64,000 nucleotides of DNA from Arcuatula senhousia. Its lineage: Eukaryota > Mollusca > Bivalvia > Mytilida > Mytilidae. The stretch is from contig OZ020313.1 in NCBI GenBank assembly GCA_963971305.1, forward strand, positions 23,757,260 through 23,821,259, in the 5' to 3' direction. The position numbers and the translations under genes are program-made. The notes under the pieces were generated by a model. It was not told where the DNA came from. It did not search any database and was given only the letters and a program-made list of their open reading frames with translations. Positions 63,400-64,000 of the stretch are shown piece by piece. Position 1 is the stretch's first letter. The number at the start of each line of letters is the position of its first letter.

Positions 63400-64000
63400 A
63401 AATGCCCATCGAACCGATATTTTCAACATCATGAACTGATATTTATTCAAGAGCAACTTGAAGATGATAAAAAGATGTGGAACAAAAGTGCATAACCCAT
63501 CTCTCGTAAAACAGCAATTAGAAAACCTTTTTTTCTTATTTCATCTTTGTCAAATAATATCCGGCTATATGGACTTTGTCAACGTATTGTAAGTTTGAAA
63601 TCAATATTCAATTCTTTAATAAAGCAATTTTTGTGATAAAAAAATGTTTAATGTTAATTAATTGAGTTCTATCTCAGTGAACTTTGAAGCACTATTGAAG
63701 CAGCTTTATGTTTTTGCACCCTTTGAAGAAGCATGAAAAGGGTTTCAACGGTTTACTTGTTTTATTTTCAGTGTACTTAAAGTAGTCTGAACAAGGTTCC
63801 ACCTTGTAGACTATTTGCACTTTTCAATGTACTTTGTAAGGAGTCTGAACGTTGAACATAGACAATTGCATATTGATTGGCAGGCAATCGAAAGATGGTT
63901 TCATCTATTCTCATTTTTATTTTCAGGGTACTTTTTGAACATGATTTCATCCTAACAAATAGTTATCAAATTTCAGTGCACTTTGCATTACAACGCTGTA
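63400..64000. other. AT-rich window end, weak direct repeats only
   Basis: Related words cagtgtactt, caatgtactttgtaaggagtctgaac and agtagtctgaacaaggttc suggest a short diverged tandem duplication between about 63770 and 63860. No gene seen. Confidence 0.35.

Overview
The window is AT-rich, intron-rich animal DNA from a bivalve mollusc, most likely a mussel (Mytilus or a close relative). I base this on the mollusc-type dispersed repeats, including a roughly 355 bp tandem repeat carrying a hammerhead ribozyme, a family bounded by 'ggctcccaggagcc' and 'ctcacctgg' motifs, and on the transporter gene. No sequence search could be run, so the species is an inference.

The only confidently identified protein gene lies on the + strand from 2310 to 35065. 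It is the 3' two-thirds of an SLC5-family Na+-coupled solute transporter resembling the monocarboxylate transporters SLC5A8/SLC5A12. Twelve exons join in one frame (1218 nt, 405 aa plus stop) and match the family in order. The 5' exons lie upstream of the window. Two splice sites are unusual: a GC-AG intron after exon 1, and a GA at the donor of intron 5, one base away from a perfect gtaagt.

The introns are full of mobile DNA. Intron 1 holds a decayed transposon-associated ORF (4308-4907), a 3.67 kb foldback element with 0.6 kb inverted arms built from a 21 bp satellite (7880-11553), and a 400 bp non-autonomous Helitron (15227-15626). Intron 6 holds a dimeric hammerhead-ribozyme repeat (24141-24750). 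Intron 10 holds a 3985 bp element with 44 bp terminal inverted repeats and a 5 bp target duplication (30387-34371). That element carries a candidate two-exon gene of 85 codons (31638-32246), an intact-looking + strand hammerhead, a tRNA-related SINE and a 174 bp satellite.

From 35.5 to 64 kb I recognise no host gene. This part holds a TA-flanked element with a self-complementary interior (36250-37004), a TTAA-flanked element (40005-42918), a mariner-type MITE (46391-46875), a 240 bp MITE family in three copies, a third hammerhead dimer (50319-50850), and decayed reverse-transcriptase fragments (53751-55195 and 62240-62410) with their associated 3' repeats.

The most notable material is the set of hammerhead ribozymes in tandem dimers (retrozyme-like), the satellite-armed foldback element and the nested intron-10 element with its candidate gene.
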